A stretch of 64,000 nt of DNA from G965279335 sp965279285 (GCA_965279285.1 OZ257148.1:930001-994000); one strand, 5' to 3'; shown: positions 1-9,605, counted from the stretch's first letter. Made by a program: numbers and translations. Notes: generated by a model from the letters alone, not told the origin.

Positions 1-295
1 TTTTTCCTTCAAGAAGTGGTTCGAAAAAAATAACAATTTTTTTATTATTTAGATTTAACTTGTTAACTAATAAGTTAATCGCAGACGTTTTTCCGCTCCC
101 CCATTCTCCTGTCATAGCAACACTCAAAGGTGCTACATCGGTATCCGTAACAAGATTAAATATTTTTTCTACAACACGTGTATTGATATCAAAATAATCA
201 TCTTTAGTATTTGTAATTGGTCTATCATGGAGATTGAGAGCTTTGTTCTCTTTATGCTCTTTATTCATCATAAACATAAGGTCGTTTGTATTCAT
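1..295 (-). CDS. KAP-family P-loop NTPase, N-terminal part (runs off the window)
   Basis: Reading leftwards from an ATG at 295, an open frame of 98 codons continues past the window edge. It contains the Walker A motif GEWGSGKTS near residue 67, preceded by a short hydrophobic strand (PLSVAMTGEWGSGKTS) and followed by a second strand (KKIVIFFEPL). This is the usual start of KAP P-loop NTPases, which are often membrane-associated and found near defence or accessory genes. An AAGGAT ribosome site lies just upstream of the ATG. The C-terminal two thirds are missing, so Walker B and any membrane helices cannot be checked. The ankyrin gene to the right points the same way and would be read before it. 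Confidence 0.7.
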   Translation of the reverse strand, partial: MNTNDLMFMMNKEHKENKALNLHDRPITNTKDDYFDINTRVVEKIFNLVTDTDVAPLSVAMTGEWGSGKTSAINLLVNKLNLNNKKIVIFFEPLLEGK

Positions 296-335
296 GGGTT
301 ATCCTTAGTGTTTTCACTAGCAAAGTAATAATTTA

Positions 336-2990
336 TTACTTGGAAGTTTTATTTTTTAATTTTTGATAAAAATCGATAGATTCTAAAATTTTAAATAATT
401 CACTTTTGTCATTCAACGTTAATTCCCCATCATTTTTTTTTATTACAACTTGAATATTTTCTTTCAAGAAAATTAAATCAGCACCTTCTTGCACAGCGTA
501 TTCCTGCATGTAATTATTATTTGTACATAGAGAATGAAGCAGAACAAGTGTCATAATGTGAGCTTTATTAATGCCTTTTTGAATCAACAAGTCATATGTC
601 GAATCAAATGTAAAATTAGATGGCTCGACGCATGTTAACTTAATGATGTTATATATAATAGAATTAAAAGAATAAGCATTAAGTATAAAGTTGACCAGAA
701 AATTGATGGCGGGTTGCTTGTAAGAATGATCCTGAGGATAACTATTTTTTTTATCTTCAAGACCTACATCGTTAAGAATTAAATAAAAAATAAAATTTTC
801 ATCATTTGTGCAATTAAGCGAAGCTTCCAAAAGGCTACCGGATTCTATTAAAGATCTTGTTTTTTTGAAATCTTGAGCTTTTTGTTTGCCTAATATAGAA
901 GGACTTAAACCCCCTGTTTTTTCAAGGTTTATAATGTATTGAACAAGATAATACCTACAAACATAATCATTAAGTTCATTATATGCAGCATACAAGACCA
1001 TAACCATGTCAACTAATGAACCCAATCCAGATTTCAGAAGAATTTTGATCATTTTTAAATTGCCGCCTTTAACTGCTGCGGAAATAATACCATAATAGTA
1101 CGATTGCAATAAAATCTTGTGTTTTATAAAGAAATTGAGTATTTTTATATGATTATTTTGGCATGCACTTATCAAAGCCTCTCGATTATTTAAATTAATG
1201 TTTGCGCCAAGTTCATAAAACAATTTTAGTGCATTTAAATTTCCAATTGATGCTGCATGATTAAAGCCTAGATTAATTAACCTGGTTGAAGCTAAACATG
1301 AATAATTTAAAAATATTCTTTTAAGTGTTTTTATTTTTTTAGACGTAGATAATAAAATTACAATTTCATCATAATTTTTTGTTATTACGACATTATTCAT
1401 AAGCATTAACAATATTCCATCTAGGTTTTTTGCCATTAAAAACCAGAAAAGATTTTTTTCAACTATCATGCTGTGTAATTTATGTATGTTAAAAAAATAT
1501 TTAAAAATATTGCCTTGGCCATTTATAACAGAGGAGTAGATACAACTATGAATGATTCTCCAAGGTGTATAACGCTTAAAAATGTTTTTCATAAATATTT
1601 TTATGATATCTAAATGATTATTTTGGCATGCGATTAACATAGCTTTACCATCATCTGCATTGACATCAGCTCCTCTTTGAATCAGATATCTTACTAGCTT
1701 AGAATGCCCATATTTACAGGCTATTTGTAAGGCATTATTATATGATTCAATACCGCCATTATTTTGCTCTAAAAATTTAATTTGATCTATAAACCCCATC
1801 TTACATGCATATTCTACAAGGTGGATTCTCCAATCATCTGGGTTTTTGCCAGATGGAAGAAGTTTTTTGACAAGTTTAAAATGTCTCATCATGATTGCTT
1901 CTGTCAATGCTTTTCCATTGTTTGAAGTGAGATTAAATCCATTTCTTAAGAAATAGTTAGCGATATATTCATCACCTAAATTGCAAATTTTATTAAAAGC
2001 TTTATTGCCATATTTAGACAAGCTAATTCCCTGCGCAATGAGATAGTTAATTAAATTAATATCGTGATTTTCAGCAGCAACTTCTAGGCAATCCTCGGGG
2101 TTTTCTAATAAGCTAAAACCTAAATAAACTAAGAATCTTACCAGTGTTATATTTTTACTTTTGCAGGCAGACACTAACGTATGGCAATTTTTTAAATCAT
2201 AATAACAGTTTTTTTTAATAAGAAACTTTACTAAGTCATAATTTCCTGACCTGCAGGCATTATTAAAGGCATTCTCTTCTTGATTATATGTGCTTTTCTC
2301 TGAAATAGTTGCGCCCTTTTCTAACAGAAATTTAACTAGTTTTTGATTTCCGCTTAAACATGCGTTTTTTAATGGCTTTTCTTCTTGAGAATGAATATCT
2401 GTATACCTACAAGCAACAAGGTACTCAGCAATATCTAAATGTCCATTTAAGCAAGCTACTCTTAAAAGAAGATCTGTATTATACGGCCCAATAAATGGAG
2501 AAAAATATTTTATTATATCAAGCTGCCCAAATGCGGATGCTTCTTCTATTATTCGATTAATACTGCTTTCGTTATATTCTTTCTGAACTATCTTGAGAAT
2601 TAGATTAATATTGCCACTTCTTGCTAAATAACTTAATGATTCTATATTATTAATACGTAATTTTGTCTTTCCATTTTCCAAAAATTTCATTAATTTAAAA
2701 TTACCTGTTCCAACGGCATGCAGATAGGTTAAATCAATATATTTTTTAACTTTTTCATTGTTGTGTAATAAATCATGTACTATCTTGAGGTGATTTTCTT
2801 TGCAAAGATTGCAGATTTTTCCCGATTTAAACATTCTTTTTTGACGGTAGGTGTTAATGTCTATACCATAATCTATAAGTGATTTAATTGTATTAAAACG
2901 CCCGAATTTTACTGCGTTGCAAAATATTTTTTCTAATGATCGTTTATGAACGATGCGGGTAACAAGCTCAGCATTAATGTTTTGCATCAT
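336..2990 (-). CDS. Ankyrin-repeat protein, 884 aa, candidate host-interaction protein
   Basis: Almost the whole protein is built of degenerate ankyrin repeats. The pattern G(H/N)L.IVKFLI..G occurs repeatedly, for example KLVKFLLEKGATI, KLVRYLIQRGADVN and NALKLFYELGANINLN, with about 20 units between residues 30 and 700. The last about 180 residues are helical and repeat-poor. No signal peptide, membrane helix or enzyme motif is visible. The start is supported by a strong GGGGAGG site upstream of two adjacent ATGs. Ankyrin proteins of this size are common secreted effectors in Legionellales, but nothing here proves secretion. The gene is AT-rich like its surroundings and sits between the KAP NTPase and an IS21 element. 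Confidence 0.85.
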   Translation of the reverse strand: MMQNINAELVTRIVHKRSLEKIFCNAVKFGRFNTIKSLIDYGIDINTYRQKRMFKSGKICNLCKENHLKIVHDLLHNNEKVKKYIDLTYLHAVGTGNFKLMKFLENGKTKLRINNIESLSYLARSGNINLILKIVQKEYNESSINRIIEEASAFGQLDIIKYFSPFIGPYNTDLLLRVACLNGHLDIAEYLVACRYTDIHSQEEKPLKNACLSGNQKLVKFLLEKGATISEKSTYNQEENAFNNACRSGNYDLVKFLIKKNCYYDLKNCHTLVSACKSKNITLVRFLVYLGFSLLENPEDCLEVAAENHDINLINYLIAQGISLSKYGNKAFNKICNLGDEYIANYFLRNGFNLTSNNGKALTEAIMMRHFKLVKKLLPSGKNPDDWRIHLVEYACKMGFIDQIKFLEQNNGGIESYNNALQIACKYGHSKLVRYLIQRGADVNADDGKAMLIACQNNHLDIIKIFMKNIFKRYTPWRIIHSCIYSSVINGQGNIFKYFFNIHKLHSMIVEKNLFWFLMAKNLDGILLMLMNNVVITKNYDEIVILLSTSKKIKTLKRIFLNYSCLASTRLINLGFNHAASIGNLNALKLFYELGANINLNNREALISACQNNHIKILNFFIKHKILLQSYYYGIISAAVKGGNLKMIKILLKSGLGSLVDMVMVLYAAYNELNDYVCRYYLVQYIINLEKTGGLSPSILGKQKAQDFKKTRSLIESGSLLEASLNCTNDENFIFYLILNDVGLEDKKNSYPQDHSYKQPAINFLVNFILNAYSFNSIIYNIIKLTCVEPSNFTFDSTYDLLIQKGINKAHIMTLVLLHSLCTNNNYMQEYAVQEGADLIFLKENIQVVIKKNDGELTLNDKSELFKILESIDFYQKLKNKTSK

Positions 2991-3300
2991 ACAGAGCCTC
3001 CCCTCCCAGAAAATAAAAATAAATTTTATTTTTAAATGTGGAGCCTTCTTTAAATTAACTGAACTAAGTAAAAATAATAAAATTAATGATTATATTTTTA
3101 TATGATTAACTATTATTAATTGATTGTTTTTATAATCAGTCATGTTACTCCCCTTGCTAATGAAGTGAGGCATACTTAAATTAATCCTATATTATGTATA
3201 GCTTATCATTTTTAGCTATGTAATAAAACTTGTCTGACTTTAACTTCTAGGGTAGTTAAGGAAAAACTGAATAATATTAAGTGCTTTCAATTAGATATAA

Positions 3301-3484
3301 TTGACTGTGTCATGGTGTAAAAAATAATTTGTGAGAAATTTCTATTATTTTACGGGCTATCGTCGCTTTGAATTTATATTGAAAATTTATTTAAAGCGCG
3401 ACACTTAAAGAGCAGAGTGCGGAAAGTTTATGGATTAATGGGTGAGACGTTTTTTTCGAACGTAATTAATCATTACGTTTTTTT
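3301..3484 (+). ncRNA. Candidate small RNA transcription unit (promoter to terminator)
   Basis: Between the ankyrin gene and the IS21 element there is no plausible protein. A sigma70-like box TTGACT at 3301 with TAATTT at 3325 (18-bp spacer) is followed, after about 150 bp, by a clean intrinsic terminator at 3459-3484. The spacer RNA can pair GTCGCTTT (about 3363) with AAAGCGcGAC (about 3396). I do not recognise a family. The rest of 3001-3300 is AT-rich leader sequence for the ankyrin gene, with nothing else supported. Confidence 0.3.
3459..3484 (+). terminator. Intrinsic terminator of the candidate small RNA
   Basis: AACGTAAT (3459-3466), loop TAATC, ATTACGTT (3472-3479), then a run of T's. 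There is no gene immediately upstream on the plus strand, so it must end either an RNA or a lost gene. Confidence 0.6.
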
Positions 3485-3522
3485 GTGTTATAAGCATTCA
3501 TCATTCAATAACCTGAGGTAAT

Positions 3523-3660
3523 TGCATATTCCGGTGAAATCGATCGCTAATTCCGGTCCAAACCGATCAATCATTCCGATTGAAGCCGATCACTCGTTCC
3601 AGCTGTAACCGATCAGTCATTCCGCTCCAAGCCGATCAATGATTCCAGTAGAATCCGATC
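3523..3660 (+). repeat. IS21 left-end array, six 23-bp repeats
   Basis: Six exact-period units start at 3523, 3546, 3569, 3592, 3615 and 3638. Each has ATTCC near the start and ends in CGATC. They mirror the array at the other end and are likely transposase-binding sites; multiple terminal repeats are known in IS21 elements, but six per end is many. Confidence 0.85.
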
Positions 3661-3691
3661 AAGAATTAGAGCGCAGCGATACTTTTTTGAT

Positions 3692-4474
3692 TTAACTTTC
3701 TTTCTCCCCCTTAGTCAACTTAGATTTTGTTTTTCTCATGGATTCACCCTTCATTTCAAATCGGCAAGCATTATGAACAAGACGATCTAGAATGGCATCT
3801 GCAAGTGTTCCATTGCCAATGGTTTCATGCCAAACCTTAACAGGCAATTGACTTGTAACAATCGTGGAATGTTTTTCATGACGATCATCTAATAACTCCA
3901 ATAAGTCCCGGCGATGATCATCTGTAAAGGGTGCTAGCCCAAAATCATCTAGAATAAGAACATTCACTTTGTTAAGTTCTTCCATGATTTTTCCATAACG
4001 CCCATCTCCTTTACTTAACTGCAAATCAGATAAAAGTCGCGGCAGTCGATAATAGCCGGCGCTATAACCTGTAAGGCACGCTTTATGTGCTAATGCGCAG
4101 GCTAAAAAAGTTTTACCTGTTCCTGTCGGGCCAACAATTAAAATGTTCTGGTGTACTTTGATCCACTGACAATGCATCAGAGTGATCAGAAGTGACTTAT
4201 CTAAACCACGTGGTGATTGATAGTCAATATCTTCTACGCACGCATCATGCTTAAGCTTAGCTTTACGCAATCTTGTTTGCAGGCGTCTGTTTTCACGATC
4301 CGTTAACTCTATATCAACTAATAATCCTAAGCGCTCTTCAAAATTTAAATCCTCAATGCCGAGTTGTGTATCCTGATTTTTTAATGTGTTAGCCATAGCT
4401 TGTAATCGTAGTTGTTTTAATTTTTCAATCACTGGATGAATTAGCATTTGTATCTCCTCTTGATAATTATTCAA
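3692..4474 (-). CDS. istB: IS21 helper ATPase IstB
   Basis: This 260-residue AAA+ protein assists the IstA transposase. The Walker A motif is GPTGTGKTFLA near residue 115 and Walker B is NVLILDDFG near residue 172. The IstB-type N-terminal region (HPVIEKLKQLRLQAMANTL) and the C-terminal DAILDRLVHNA sensor region are both present. Length matches the family. Its start overlaps the end of istA by 8 bp, giving translational coupling, the usual IS21 arrangement. An internal ATG at residue 11 (MLIHP) is an alternative start. Confidence 0.93.
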   Translation of the reverse strand: MNNYQEEIQMLIHPVIEKLKQLRLQAMANTLKNQDTQLGIEDLNFEERLGLLVDIELTDRENRRLQTRLRKAKLKHDACVEDIDYQSPRGLDKSLLITLMHCQWIKVHQNILIVGPTGTGKTFLACALAHKACLTGYSAGYYRLPRLLSDLQLSKGDGRYGKIMEELNKVNVLILDDFGLAPFTDDHRRDLLELLDDRHEKHSTIVTSQLPVKVWHETIGNGTLADAILDRLVHNACRFEMKGESMRKTKSKLTKGEKES

Positions 4475-6014
4475 AATAATCCTGACCTCTCACGTATTCA
4501 TGCTCAGCAGGAATAAGTGTAGTTTCGGTTTGTTTGTGTAATGGTTTTTGATCTAAACCATTTTTTAATATGGACTCAACACTTTTGTAAGTGATGGCGC
4601 CAATCTCGAGAGCACGCTGACAAGCTGCCTCCAATCGTTCTTGTCCATAACTCTTTGAAAGACGTAATATGCCTAAACAAGATCGAAATCCTTGCTGCGG
4701 ATGCGTGCGTGACGCCATCACACGTTCAATCAGCTTCTCTGTAGAAATGCCTGTTTTTGAGGCCCAATTGATAATCCGTTCAGGTGTCCACTCAGCATAC
4801 ATTTGATGCTGCTTTGGCATATGTTCTTTGCATGTTGTATGTTGATTTTTAGTATCACATCGAATATGCGATGCTACGCGTTTGCTTTTATAAAAAACTT
4901 CAACACTATATTTTGTATAGCGAATATCGAGCTCTTTTTTTATTAATGCATGTGGAACGCTGTAGTAATGATTATTTAACTCAACATGATAATCAGCGCC
5001 AGCTCGTGCTTTTTTCCACTCTGCAAAATGGTAACGTGCAACTGGCAAAGAACGAAGCGTTGGTTTTTCCAGTTCATAAAAATGACTGTGACGACAGCCA
5101 GGTATTTTTTGAAATGGACGCACATTAAGTTCCTTCAGTAATCTACGAATTGTTTTATTTAATTCATGCAAATTAAAAAATGTTTTATCACGCAATTTAG
5201 CTAAAATTTGCCTCTCAACTTGCAACACTGCATTTTCAACTTTTCCTTTGTCTTGCGGTGAATAAATACGAGCAGGCAAAATAGCTACTCCGTAATAGCT
5301 AGCCATGTCCTGATAAGTTGGATTGATATCAGGTTCATAACGATGTGCTTTGCTAACGGCGCTTTTTAAATTGTCTGGAATAACCATTTCAGGTGTGCCA
5401 CCAGAAAATTCAAACGCATTGATGTGGGATTGAATCCAATCAGGTAATTGTTGTGTCCATGTCGCTTCAACATAGGTAAAGTTAGATGCGCCCATCGTTG
5501 CAACAAAAATTTCTGCGTAACGAAGCTCACCTGTCTTGATGCTCAATACGATAGGCATTTTGTCGCCTGCATAATCAACAAAACACTTTTCACCAAACTT
5601 ATATGTTTGACGCATCCAAGCATCTAAATGCTCTGACCATTTCTGATAACAATGACAGAATTGACTGTAACGAATGCCTTGCGGGTGTTGTTCTTTATAT
5701 TCCTGCCACAACAACATGAGCGTCATATGCTTTCGTTTCAGCTCTTTATGAATATGGAGCCAGTCAATGTTTCCTCGCTCTTCTGCACCAATCTTTTTTT
5801 GCGGAGGATAGAGTAATGCCGTCAGCTTTTCGTCATCCAGTTCATCTGATAATGGCCAGCTTAAGTGTGCTTCTCGTGCTCGGCGCAAGCACTCGCTAAC
5901 TGTGCTACTGCTTGAGCCAATACTCAAAGCAATTAAATGATTACTGCATTTGCATTCCCATTTTAAACGTAATATTTCTCGAATTTTTCTCATTGATAAA
6001 TGTCCTCGCGGCAT
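4467..6014 (-). CDS. istA: IS21 transposase IstA
   Basis: The protein has an N-terminal helix-turn-helix (MRKIREILRLKWECKCSN), then an rve-type DDE integrase core with FVDYAGD near residue 127 and PDNLKSAV near residue 215, and ends with a basic C-terminal region. The open frame extends to 6134, but that would start on GTG inside the terminal repeat array and add 40 unusual residues. I prefer the ATG at 6014 (MPRGHLSMRKIRE), which gives 515 residues, normal for IstA. Together with IstB it moves the element. Confidence 0.92.
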   Translation of the reverse strand: MPRGHLSMRKIREILRLKWECKCSNHLIALSIGSSSSTVSECLRRAREAHLSWPLSDELDDEKLTALLYPPQKKIGAEERGNIDWLHIHKELKRKHMTLMLLWQEYKEQHPQGIRYSQFCHCYQKWSEHLDAWMRQTYKFGEKCFVDYAGDKMPIVLSIKTGELRYAEIFVATMGASNFTYVEATWTQQLPDWIQSHINAFEFSGGTPEMVIPDNLKSAVSKAHRYEPDINPTYQDMASYYGVAILPARIYSPQDKGKVENAVLQVERQILAKLRDKTFFNLHELNKTIRRLLKELNVRPFQKIPGCRHSHFYELEKPTLRSLPVARYHFAEWKKARAGADYHVELNNHYYSVPHALIKKELDIRYTKYSVEVFYKSKRVASHIRCDTKNQHTTCKEHMPKQHQMYAEWTPERIINWASKTGISTEKLIERVMASRTHPQQGFRSCLGILRLSKSYGQERLEAACQRALEIGAITYKSVESILKNGLDQKPLHKQTETTLIPAEHEYVRGQDYFE

Positions 6015-6135
6015 AGCCTGTACCTCATGTTGAAAACAAAGGCACAGAATATTAGCAATCACCTTTTTGTCTATTAAAAAGGCGCCTTTGATCGCTTTGC
6101 GCTGGAATCTTTGAACGGTTTCAGCCGGAATCACT

Positions 6136-6274
6136 GATCGATTTGGAGCGGAATGAGTGATCGGTTTTAACCGGAATCGTTGATCGGTTTAAATCAGAAT
6201 CGCTGATCGGTTTCAGCCGGAATCTATGATCGATTTAGATCGGAATGGGTGATCGATTTGGGATGGAATATGCA
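6136..6274 (-). repeat. IS21 right-end array, six repeats plus a degenerate seventh
   Basis: Units begin at 6136, 6159, 6182, 6205, 6228 and 6251 (the outermost is 24 bp, the others 23). Each reads GATCGRTTT...GGAAT on the plus strand, inverted relative to the left array. A seventh weaker copy lies at 6113-6135. Confidence 0.85.
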
Positions 6275-6529
6275 GTAATATGGGATGAGCCGGATTTTAA
6301 CATAAATAATACAAAAATTGCCGCTATCAACCCTTTATTTTTGAAAGCCTATTAATTTTTTATATTAATCAAGAACTTTTCATAGTTTTTATCGAAAAGC
6401 TATCTTGACCGCTATTTTTAATATCCTATCATCAAAAATGTAATCAAAAAAATACCCAAATAAAAACAACCACATCAACCACTTTATCTCTTCTTTTTTA
6501 AAATATGTAAAAAATATGATCTTTTTTGG

Positions 6530-6538
6530 TGGTATAAT
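6530..6538 (+). promoter_or_regulatory. Extended -10 promoter for the 441-aa protein
   Basis: TGGTATAAT matches the extended -10 consensus TGnTATAAT, 59 bp upstream of the start codon. No good -35 is present, as expected for extended -10 promoters. The remaining 6275-6529 stretch is AT-rich with no supported gene. Confidence 0.5.
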
Positions 6539-6596
6539 GGGAACATAAAGAAGGATTTCATCGCTGTACTTTTCTATTTATTAGGAAGGGGTAGGT

Positions 6597-7922
6597 ATGA
6601 AGACTGCTTTTTCATCCATTATAAAAGAAAGTTCTCTAGATGAGAAACATGAGCAGCAATCTAAAAATGATTATCATTTGCAGGTTGAGACTATCAAGAA
6701 AAAATTTAATGAAAAATTTCTAGAACGAGAAAAAATAAACAGAGAAATAAAACAATATATCGACAGTTCTTTAGTACTGTTTTTTGTATTACATAATGAA
6801 AAAACGCTGCTTAGTAAAAAGAAATCTGATCTTCAGCTAGGAATCAAGGAACTACATGATCAATACAATTTTTTGATTTGTTTATACTATGAAACACAAA
6901 AAGCACAAAATCAAAAAGAGATTGCTGATCTGCTAAAAACATTAAAAGCTTTATTACTGTCATTAATCAACGATGCACGAAATCAAATTGCTGTCTTGGA
7001 TAAGTTGTTAGAAAAAATTGATGAGGAAATTAAGATATTAGAAAGAGAAATTCGAGAAGATAGCACTCGCATGGTATCCATCATGAGAGAAAAGATATTG
7101 CAACTGGGATACCAACCACATGAAGTTAATCAAATATTACAAGATCTTGATGATTCTACATTTAAAAACTTTATCAATAGAGCTATATCACGAGAAGACT
7201 TTGAGAACCAAGTAGTTAATAAAGCAATATCTGCGAAAAATGAACCCCTCTTAAATCAAACAGCCATCGATCAAAAAAGAGAGCTTTTTAAAGATTCTAT
7301 ACATAATGATAAAAAATATAATGACTATACCGCTAGATACTCTGTTCTTAGCAACGACCTTATAAAGCACTATGAAGTACGCGATCAGATTCTCAAAGAA
7401 AAGGCCATTCAATCAGCAATAATAAAAAGTGGAGAAAGTATCCAACGTAACCTAAAAAAAGATATACAAATAGAAGGAACGACAAATCCCATGTCTATAT
7501 TACAGGATATAAATCTTATATTATCTAATGGGAGAAGGTCTGGTACTGTCATAATCCCGGCTCTAGATAGTCTTGAGAAATCAATAAGCAGTGTTTCACA
7601 AAGATGCTTTTTTTCAGCTCAATCAAAAAACTACTATAACAAGGCAGCATATTCCACTGCTATTAACAAAGCCCATGCTAGCAATGAACAAAAAAGCAGT
7701 GAACCGCAAATTAATTCCGAAGTAAAATCAGAAATATCCTCTGTATTAGCAGCCAGTACAACTCCTCTTGCTGTTGAATCAAAAGGAAATGATCCTAACC
7801 ATGCTCAAGACGGAAGTGTGAATAAAAATGAGTTACATTCATTAGAAGAAAATAATGCTGAAATAAGCTCACTATTCGATGATGAAGAAGAGATTTTAGC
7901 CCCACCAAAGCTCGGTAGGTAA
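6597..7922 (+). CDS. Coiled-coil protein, 441 aa, candidate secreted effector
   Basis: No known family is recognised. Residues about 15-270 are rich in K, E, Q and I/L with heptad-like spacing (EKINREIKQYI, LEKIDEEIKILEREI), predicting long coiled coils. A QILQDLDD segment near residue 180 may be a short helical domain. The C-terminus is acidic: EENNAEISSLFDDEEEIL lies in the last 27 residues, resembling the glutamate-rich E-block described for Dot/Icm substrates. The start has a GGAAGGGG site and a promoter upstream. No signal peptide or membrane helix is seen. Its neighbours at 8133-12127 are similar coiled-coil proteins, suggesting a local cluster. Confidence 0.7.
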   Translation: MKTAFSSIIKESSLDEKHEQQSKNDYHLQVETIKKKFNEKFLEREKINREIKQYIDSSLVLFFVLHNEKTLLSKKKSDLQLGIKELHDQYNFLICLYYETQKAQNQKEIADLLKTLKALLLSLINDARNQIAVLDKLLEKIDEEIKILEREIREDSTRMVSIMREKILQLGYQPHEVNQILQDLDDSTFKNFINRAISREDFENQVVNKAISAKNEPLLNQTAIDQKRELFKDSIHNDKKYNDYTARYSVLSNDLIKHYEVRDQILKEKAIQSAIIKSGESIQRNLKKDIQIEGTTNPMSILQDINLILSNGRRSGTVIIPALDSLEKSISSVSQRCFFSAQSKNYYNKAAYSTAINKAHASNEQKSSEPQINSEVKSEISSVLAASTTPLAVESKGNDPNHAQDGSVNKNELHSLEENNAEISSLFDDEEEILAPPKLGR

Positions 7923-8091
7923 AACACTTAACTTGTTATTTAAAGCGGAAATGAAAATGCGGATCATTCTAACTTTTGTTTAATACAACTAAAAATATAG
8001 ATTAACTTTACTTTAAATAAATCCTAAAAAACCATAAACAAAGAAGAAACATCATTTCTATTTAAGACATCTTACTTCTAAAAAATGAAAG

Positions 8092-8109
8092 GCTCAGCAA
8101 AAGCTGAGC
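8092..8109 (-). terminator. Terminator of the 311-aa coiled-coil gene
   Basis: GCTCAGC, loop TTTT, GCTGAGC as read on the minus strand, followed by CTTTCATTTTTT. It lies just past the stop codon at 8133 and may also stop transcription from 6597-7922. The stretch 7923-8091 shows nothing else. Confidence 0.65.
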
Positions 8110-8132
8110 ATCACATAATTTCTTGTATTAAT

Positions 8133-9068
8133 TTAAACTTTAAGCTGCTGTCCGGAAGGGTTGCTAGATAATAAGGCTGCTTGAATAGAAGGCACTGGCT
8201 TAAAAACACTCGATACTTTAATAGAGGGTTGCTTTTGTGAGGTTATTGCTACGTTAATTTTGGTAGAAGATGATGATTCAAGGTCAGCTTGACCATCCTT
8301 TTTTACTACTAGTACCGAGTGAGGCACCTGTGGAGCAAGCTGGTATGCAGCCACTGTTGTTGAAGATGGAGCTGGTTTTGCATCTGACAAATTATACTGC
8401 CTTTTACCAAACACAACCGCCAATTCTCGGTAAAGTTTAAAATTTGTATCAACTTCGTCAACTTTTAAAATAATTGTATCGTAAAGTTTGATTACTTCTG
8501 GTTTGCACATATCGCGTAAGTCATCAATTAATAACTTGTGTTGACTATATAAATCTAATAAAACTGAGTGTTTAAGACCAGCAAGATCAATTTTTACTAA
8601 CTCAGCTTCGATCGCTGCTAATGAATCTTTATATGAAGATGGTGGAAGAATGTTTTTCTTGATTGATTCGAGTTGTTTCTTTTTAAGTTGCATTTCTTTA
8701 ACAACCTGTAGAAAAGCCTTCAACTGATGTACAAATAAAGCTGTATCTGTTACTTTGTCTAAGGCCTTAGCCATTAACCCTGCCTTCACAACCAGCTCAT
8801 TAAATTCTTGATAACACGTAAGAGCTTTCGATATCTCATCCATTTTATATGAACCCAAATCATCTATTTTCTTCCCCACCGCCACTACCGCAGCCTCTTG
8901 AGCATCACGCTTTGCAGCTCCTTTTTCATCAAGCATGCATCTCTCAATAATTTCTACAAACCCTTCGGGTGTTGTATTCAGATTCTTAGCAAAAACCTCC
9001 TTTCCTTTTCTATCCATTTTATTAAAAGAGTCCAAACGTTCCTGATACTGCTCACGTGTCATACCCAT
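8133..9068 (-). CDS. Coiled-coil protein, 311 aa, paralogue of the 349-aa protein
   Basis: The function is unknown. A helical Lys/Glu-rich core (residues about 60-225) is followed by a low-complexity Ser/Pro/Ala tail. The segment VGKKIDDLG...YQEFNEL aligns with VGKKICDL...YYQEFNSQ of the protein at 9681. Later segments also align (AAIEAELVKI with AAFEAELEKL), so the two are diverged duplicates pointing away from each other. No membrane segment or enzyme motif is visible. A start two codons later is possible (MGMTREQ). An effector role is inferred only from its company. Confidence 0.65.
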   Translation of the reverse strand: MGMTREQYQERLDSFNKMDRKGKEVFAKNLNTTPEGFVEIIERCMLDEKGAAKRDAQEAAVVAVGKKIDDLGSYKMDEISKALTCYQEFNELVVKAGLMAKALDKVTDTALFVHQLKAFLQVVKEMQLKKKQLESIKKNILPPSSYKDSLAAIEAELVKIDLAGLKHSVLLDLYSQHKLLIDDLRDMCKPEVIKLYDTIILKVDEVDTNFKLYRELAVVFGKRQYNLSDAKPAPSSTTVAAYQLAPQVPHSVLVVKKDGQADLESSSSTKINVAITSQKQPSIKVSSVFKPVPSIQAALLSSNPSGQQLKV

Positions 9069-9160
9069 AATTTTACCCCAATCCTAATTTTAAAATTTTG
9101 TAATTGTACCAAATCAAACTAACACCAGTCAAATTTAGCACATCCCTTAAAATTCCTGCA

Positions 9161-9427
9161 TTACAACACAAACCGTGTTAACTTATTAAATAAAAACAAC
9201 ATTAATTCATTCTTATGATCTCGACAAAATAACATGACGCCAATTTCCCCCCATAATATGCCGAAACATAAAAAAAGGAAAGTTAGTATTTTTACCAAAT
9301 TAAACTGCCTTAATCTAACACAACAACAATATATGCTTAAGCCCCCAAATAAAATCTGCACAACAACTCTACCAAAATACAAATGACCAACCCCTAACAA
9401 AATAAGTGGCGTAATCAACACCGTCAT
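9161..9427 (-). CDS. Small membrane protein, TM2-domain-like
   Basis: The 88-residue protein starts at an ATG at 9427 (a GTG two codons earlier is also possible). It has two to three hydrophobic segments. The first contains LGVGHLYFGR followed by GG, resembling the G-x-H-x-F-Y-x-G-R signature of TM2 small membrane proteins. A polar CRDHKNE loop follows. It stands alone between the divergent coiled-coil paralogues and has no clear ribosome site, so expression is not assured. Confidence 0.4.
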   Translation of the reverse strand: MTVLITPLILLGVGHLYFGRVVVQILFGGLSIYCCCVRLRQFNLVKILTFLFLCFGILWGEIGVMLFCRDHKNELMLFLFNKLTRFVL

Positions 9428-9605
9428 TTCCACACTTTATCTACTTGCCAATATCCTAAAACACACCCGCCATCGCTACCTCCCAACTTCTTCCTCAATA
9501 ACTTATTAAGCTGTTGCGGATTAATTTTCTTCCCCCAGGTTCTTTCATAGCAACAATAAAACTACGACTTCTTGTTTTTATCGGTTGTTTTTAATTGTTT
9601 TTTAT

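Larger units (their letters stand above)
3523..6274 (-). mobile_element. IS21-family insertion sequence, apparently complete
   Basis: The element is 2752 bp and carries istA and istB on the minus strand. Its ends match: TGCATATTCC at 3523 and the reverse complement GGAATATGCA ending at 6274. It is flanked by the 5-bp direct repeat GTAAT (3518-3522 and 6275-6279), consistent with IS21-family target duplications. Both genes are open and full length, and each end carries an ordered array of 23-bp repeats. Intact ends, intact genes and a perfect duplication argue for a recent insertion. Confidence 0.93.

Noticed and set aside
3523..3660. Regular 23-bp repeats looked like a short CRISPR array.
   Set aside because: Repeats are adjacent with no spacers, mirrored at the other end, and lie exactly at the ends of an IS21 element with target duplication.
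4871..5128. An 85-codon plus-strand frame inside istA.
   Set aside because: It lies entirely within the conserved transposase gene on the other strand.
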